Positions 23,882 to 25,588 of a stretch of DNA of 25,588 bases are shown here, piece after piece. The translations under genes and the position numbers were made by a program. Numbering within the stretch: position 1 is the stretch's first letter; each line of letters opens with the position of its first letter. Source of the stretch: Gammaproteobacteria bacterium (GTDB lineage Bacteria > Pseudomonadota > Gammaproteobacteria > Pseudomonadales > DSM-25080); contig JABXIR010000152.1 of NCBI GenBank assembly GCA_013372965.1, forward strand, positions 1-25,588, written 5' to 3'. A model generated the notes under the pieces. The model made no database searches. It saw nothing but the letters and a program-made list of their open reading frames with translations, and was not told where the DNA came from.

Positions 23882-24543
23882 CGTTTGTTGAGCAAACGCG
23901 ACGTCAGCATGTGAGGTCGATCAGTAATAATCTGATCGACCTTTTTTTTGCCCAAACGCTTTGCAACATTGAGACTGTTGACGGTCCAGACGGAGACTTT
24001 CAATCCGCGACGCTTTGCTTCTTTTATTAATTTGAGCGAAATCGATTTCTTATCGACCACCAGTTCGCTGGCGCCTAATCCCCGTGCAAGCGCCCACGGA
24101 GTGCAAGCAAGCCCTGATACAATTAAACCGATCGCGACGTTACTATTCGAGCGACGCAGCGCCCTGAGGAATCCGACGTCGAACGAGGTAATACAGACCG
24201 AATTAAGCCGTGGTAATATCGCCTGCAGCTCGTTGATCATGCATTGGTACTGAGACGGTGCTAAGGCTTTTACTTCGAGTTGATGAACCCCTGGGAAGGC
24301 GTTCAGCGTGTCGATGACATGGTGTAGTTGCGTGAGTTCACGGGAGTGTAAATCATTAGCGTCGTGAGCCAAGACAATGCGGTTTGTTCCATCGAGCCGT
24401 AGGTCAATTTCAACCGCAAAGGCGTTTTGCTCGAGCGCGAATGTGATGGCTGTCGCGGTGTTCTCGGCAAAACGGCCACGACATCCGCGATGACCGAGTA
24501 CTTTAATTGGTGTGTTTTTTGACCGACTGAATAACGGTTTCAT
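23878..24543 (-). CDS. Glycerophosphodiester phosphodiesterase, cytoplasmic type
   Basis: The protein has 221 residues with the start at 24543. It hydrolyses glycerophosphodiesters to glycerol-3-phosphate and an alcohol. Catalytic elements are GHRG (H18, R19), AENT (E27), VEIDLRL (E45, D47) and LAHD (H60), and the C-terminal DQIITDRP is a conserved family motif. It has no signal peptide, so it is UgpQ-like and cytoplasmic. The start is uncertain: the ATG at 24543 places GHRG at the usual distance but has a weak ribosome binding site, while an in-frame ATG at 24567 would add 8 residues. Longer versions overlap the upstream gene further. It overlaps the upstream small gene by 41 bp. Its 3' end contains the terminator of the opposing nqr-sth operon. 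Confidence 0.88.
   Translation of the reverse strand: MKPLFSRSKNTPIKVLGHRGCRGRFAENTATAITFALEQNAFAVEIDLRLDGTNRIVLAHDANDLHSRELTQLHHVIDTLNAFPGVHQLEVKALAPSQYQCMINELQAILPRLNSVCITSFDVGFLRALRRSNSNVAIGLIVSGLACTPWALARGLGASELVVDKKSISLKLIKEAKRRGLKVSVWTVNSLNVAKRLGKKKVDQIITDRPHMLTSRLLNKR
23914..23949 (+). terminator. Intrinsic terminator of the nqr-sth operon, inside the opposing CDS
   Basis: AGGTCGATCAG (23914-23924) and CTGATCGACCT (23932-23942) form a perfect 11-bp stem with a 7-nt loop, followed by T8 (23942-23949). It starts 32 nt after the sth stop and lies entirely within the 3' coding part of the convergent phosphodiesterase gene. Confidence 0.9.
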
Positions 24544-24772
24544 TTTCGAATACCACGATAAACTCATCGTAATCCCATCGTGTGATTGGTGGTTCACCAA
24601 CTGTAGCATGCTCTTTGGTTGGCTCGCCAAAAGTATTGAGAACCTCATCCATTTTTTGCCCGTGAATGGGGACGTCGGTTGATTCCTCACCTTGTTGCCC
24701 GACGGGAACTGTAATATCTGCAAATGCGGTAGTTGCAATAAAGAATGCGAAGATAGCTGTTATTTTTTTCAT
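24503..24772 (-). CDS. Small periplasmic protein of unknown function
   Basis: This is an 89-residue protein with a clear signal peptide: KK, then a hydrophobic core FAFFIATTA, with cleavage after AFA at residue 18. That leaves a mature domain of about 70 residues. The segment MDEVLNTFGEPTKEHATVGEPPITRWDYDEFIVVFE has the look of a small BamE/SmpA-like alpha-beta unit (helix, G-x-P turn, two strands). That is a resemblance and not a proven homology. A similar small gene neighbours the phosphodiesterase gene in pseudomonads, as I recall (PA2989 position). It lies upstream of the phosphodiesterase gene and overlaps it by 41 bp, so the two are likely cotranscribed. No clear ribosome binding site is seen. 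Confidence 0.75.
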   Translation of the reverse strand: MKKITAIFAFFIATTAFADITVPVGQQGEESTDVPIHGQKMDEVLNTFGEPTKEHATVGEPPITRWDYDEFIVVFENETVIQSVKKHTN

Positions 24773-24806
24773 GGGAAAATACCGTTACAAACCTGAATAA
24801 GGAAAG

Positions 24807-24835
24807 TGTATCATTCGTAAAAAATAACGTTTGAA
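24807..24835 (-). promoter_or_regulatory. Candidate promoter of the small periplasmic protein gene
   Basis: Reading leftward, TTCAAA (24835-24830) and GATACA (24812-24807) are spaced by 17 nt in the divergent region opposite lolC. This is a modest consensus match. Confidence 0.35.
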
Positions 24836-24857
24836 ACATATTAAGGAACTGTGACGA

Positions 24858-25588
24858 ATGACGCAGAGGATGTTGCTGACAATCGCATGGCGATTTATGC
24901 GAGGCAAGACAAAGTCGAAATTCGCGTCGTTCATCAGTTGGGCCTCAATGCTTTCGATATCACTTGGTGTGCTTAGTCTTATTACAGTGATGTCAGTACT
25001 CAATGGATTTGACGCCGAAATTAAACAGCGCGTACTTCTCGCTGAACCTCATGCGCAAATCAACTCTTCTGCCGAGTTATTCGAAAGTGCCTTGAATGAT
25101 GAACGGGTGGTCGCGTCTTCAAAACGCCTCTCGTTTAGCGCTGTGGGGCAGACGACGCGTAGCATCCAGGGGGTAGAAGTCAACGCGGTTGATCCCATTG
25201 AATTTCCTGATGTCGTGGATATTCCGCGAATGATTACCTCGGGCAGTTGGTTCGAAGTGCAAGGTTCGTTTAATGTGATCGTCAGTCAAACACTTGCTCG
25301 CCGATGGGGGGTGTCGGTGGGCGATCGTCTTAAATTAATTCTCCCAAGTACAGTCGTAACACCCGTTGGCGTATTTCCACGAAGTAAAATGGTCACGGTA
25401 AGTGGCGTTTATTATTCGGGATCCGACGCAGATGGTCAGCAGATCTACACCGATTTGACCAGTGGTCTTAAGCTGTTACGAGCCTCTGAGCAAGAGGTCG
25501 GTTTCGCCGTATCTGTCAGTGATCCTTTTGAGGTCGATACTTGGTACCAAGATTACCTCTCTAATCACGAAGGAACTCATTGGCTTCA
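24858..25588 (+). CDS. lolC: Lipoprotein-releasing ABC transporter permease (LolC/LolE family), 5' part
   Basis: The frame is open from the ATG at 24858 to the right edge, so 243 residues of roughly 410 are visible. AAGGA (24843-24847) lies 10 nt upstream. The first membrane helix is at about residues 22-48 (SFISWASMLSISLGVLSLIT then VMSVLNGF), the classical LolC/LolE start, followed by a large periplasmic domain. The Lol complex extracts lipoproteins from the inner membrane and hands them to LolA; its ATPase LolD would be expected next. Whether this is LolC or LolE cannot be settled from this part. The name lolC follows the Pseudomonas order. A lipoprotein (ApbE) is encoded nearby, but there is no specific link. 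Confidence 0.9.
   Translation, partial: MTQRMLLTIAWRFMRGKTKSKFASFISWASMLSISLGVLSLITVMSVLNGFDAEIKQRVLLAEPHAQINSSAELFESALNDERVVASSKRLSFSAVGQTTRSIQGVEVNAVDPIEFPDVVDIPRMITSGSWFEVQGSFNVIVSQTLARRWGVSVGDRLKLILPSTVVTPVGVFPRSKMVTVSGVYYSGSDADGQQIYTDLTSGLKLLRASEQEVGFAVSVSDPFEVDTWYQDYLSNHEGTHWL

Noticed and set aside
1..25588. Search for mobile elements, CRISPR arrays, toxin-antitoxin or phage-defence genes
   Set aside because: No transposase, integrase, spaced direct repeats, tRNA-associated junction or defence-type domain was seen. Gene order is core-genome-like throughout.

Overview
The window looks like chromosomal DNA from a marine-type gammaproteobacterium with moderate GC, probably from the Pseudomonadales/Cellvibrionales area. 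The reasons are gene order and protein similarity recalled from memory. The run topA - DUF6586 - small ORF - lexA - psrA - (csiV-mfd) - gap - nqrABCDEF-apbE-nqrM - sth - glycerophosphodiesterase - small periplasmic protein - lolC closely follows the order known from Pseudomonas. The Na+-translocating NADH:quinone reductase points to a sodium-using, marine lifestyle. No mobile element, CRISPR array, tRNA, rRNA or clear transfer signature was seen. It is an ordinary, densely packed core-genome region.

Layout. Bases 1-3405 hold the 3' part of the fused 23S rRNA methyltransferase gene rlmKL, a small CxxC glutaredoxin-like gene that overlaps it, a leftward usp-tatD pair, and a small membrane-anchored protein of unknown function. 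Bases 3476-6828 hold topA, a DUF6586 gene and an 80-residue unknown gene. Bases 6844-8754 hold leftward lexA with two LexA boxes, and rightward psrA-hpt with a promoter overlapped by a PsrA-type palindrome. Bases 8755-9103 hold a cold-shock gene with a leader hairpin and a bidirectional terminator. Bases 9101-13548 hold the leftward, translationally coupled mfd-csiV pair. Bases 13640-15297 hold gap with its own promoter and terminator. Bases 15372-23881 hold a nine-gene rightward operon, nqrABCDEF-apbE-nqrM-sth, ended by an intrinsic terminator. Bases 23878-24772 hold a leftward small periplasmic protein gene and a phosphodiesterase gene. From 24858 the lolC-type gene runs off the right edge.

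How the genes work together. The centre of the window is redox and energy metabolism. Gap is a long GAPDH. Na+-NQR oxidises NADH and pumps Na+. ApbE attaches FMN to NqrB and NqrC, NqrM is needed for NQR iron-sulfur maturation, and the soluble transhydrogenase Sth sits at the end of the same operon, balancing NADPH and NADH. A second theme is DNA and RNA maintenance: TopA, LexA, Mfd, RlmKL and possibly TatD.

The most interesting points are fine-scale. Two intrinsic terminators lie inside the coding sequence of the convergent neighbour. An 8-nt GTG-start/stop overlap occurs at three separate gene junctions. TopA lacks one conserved zinc-ribbon cysteine. The psrA and lexA control regions are very clear. 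I did not find a convincing undescribed multi-gene system.
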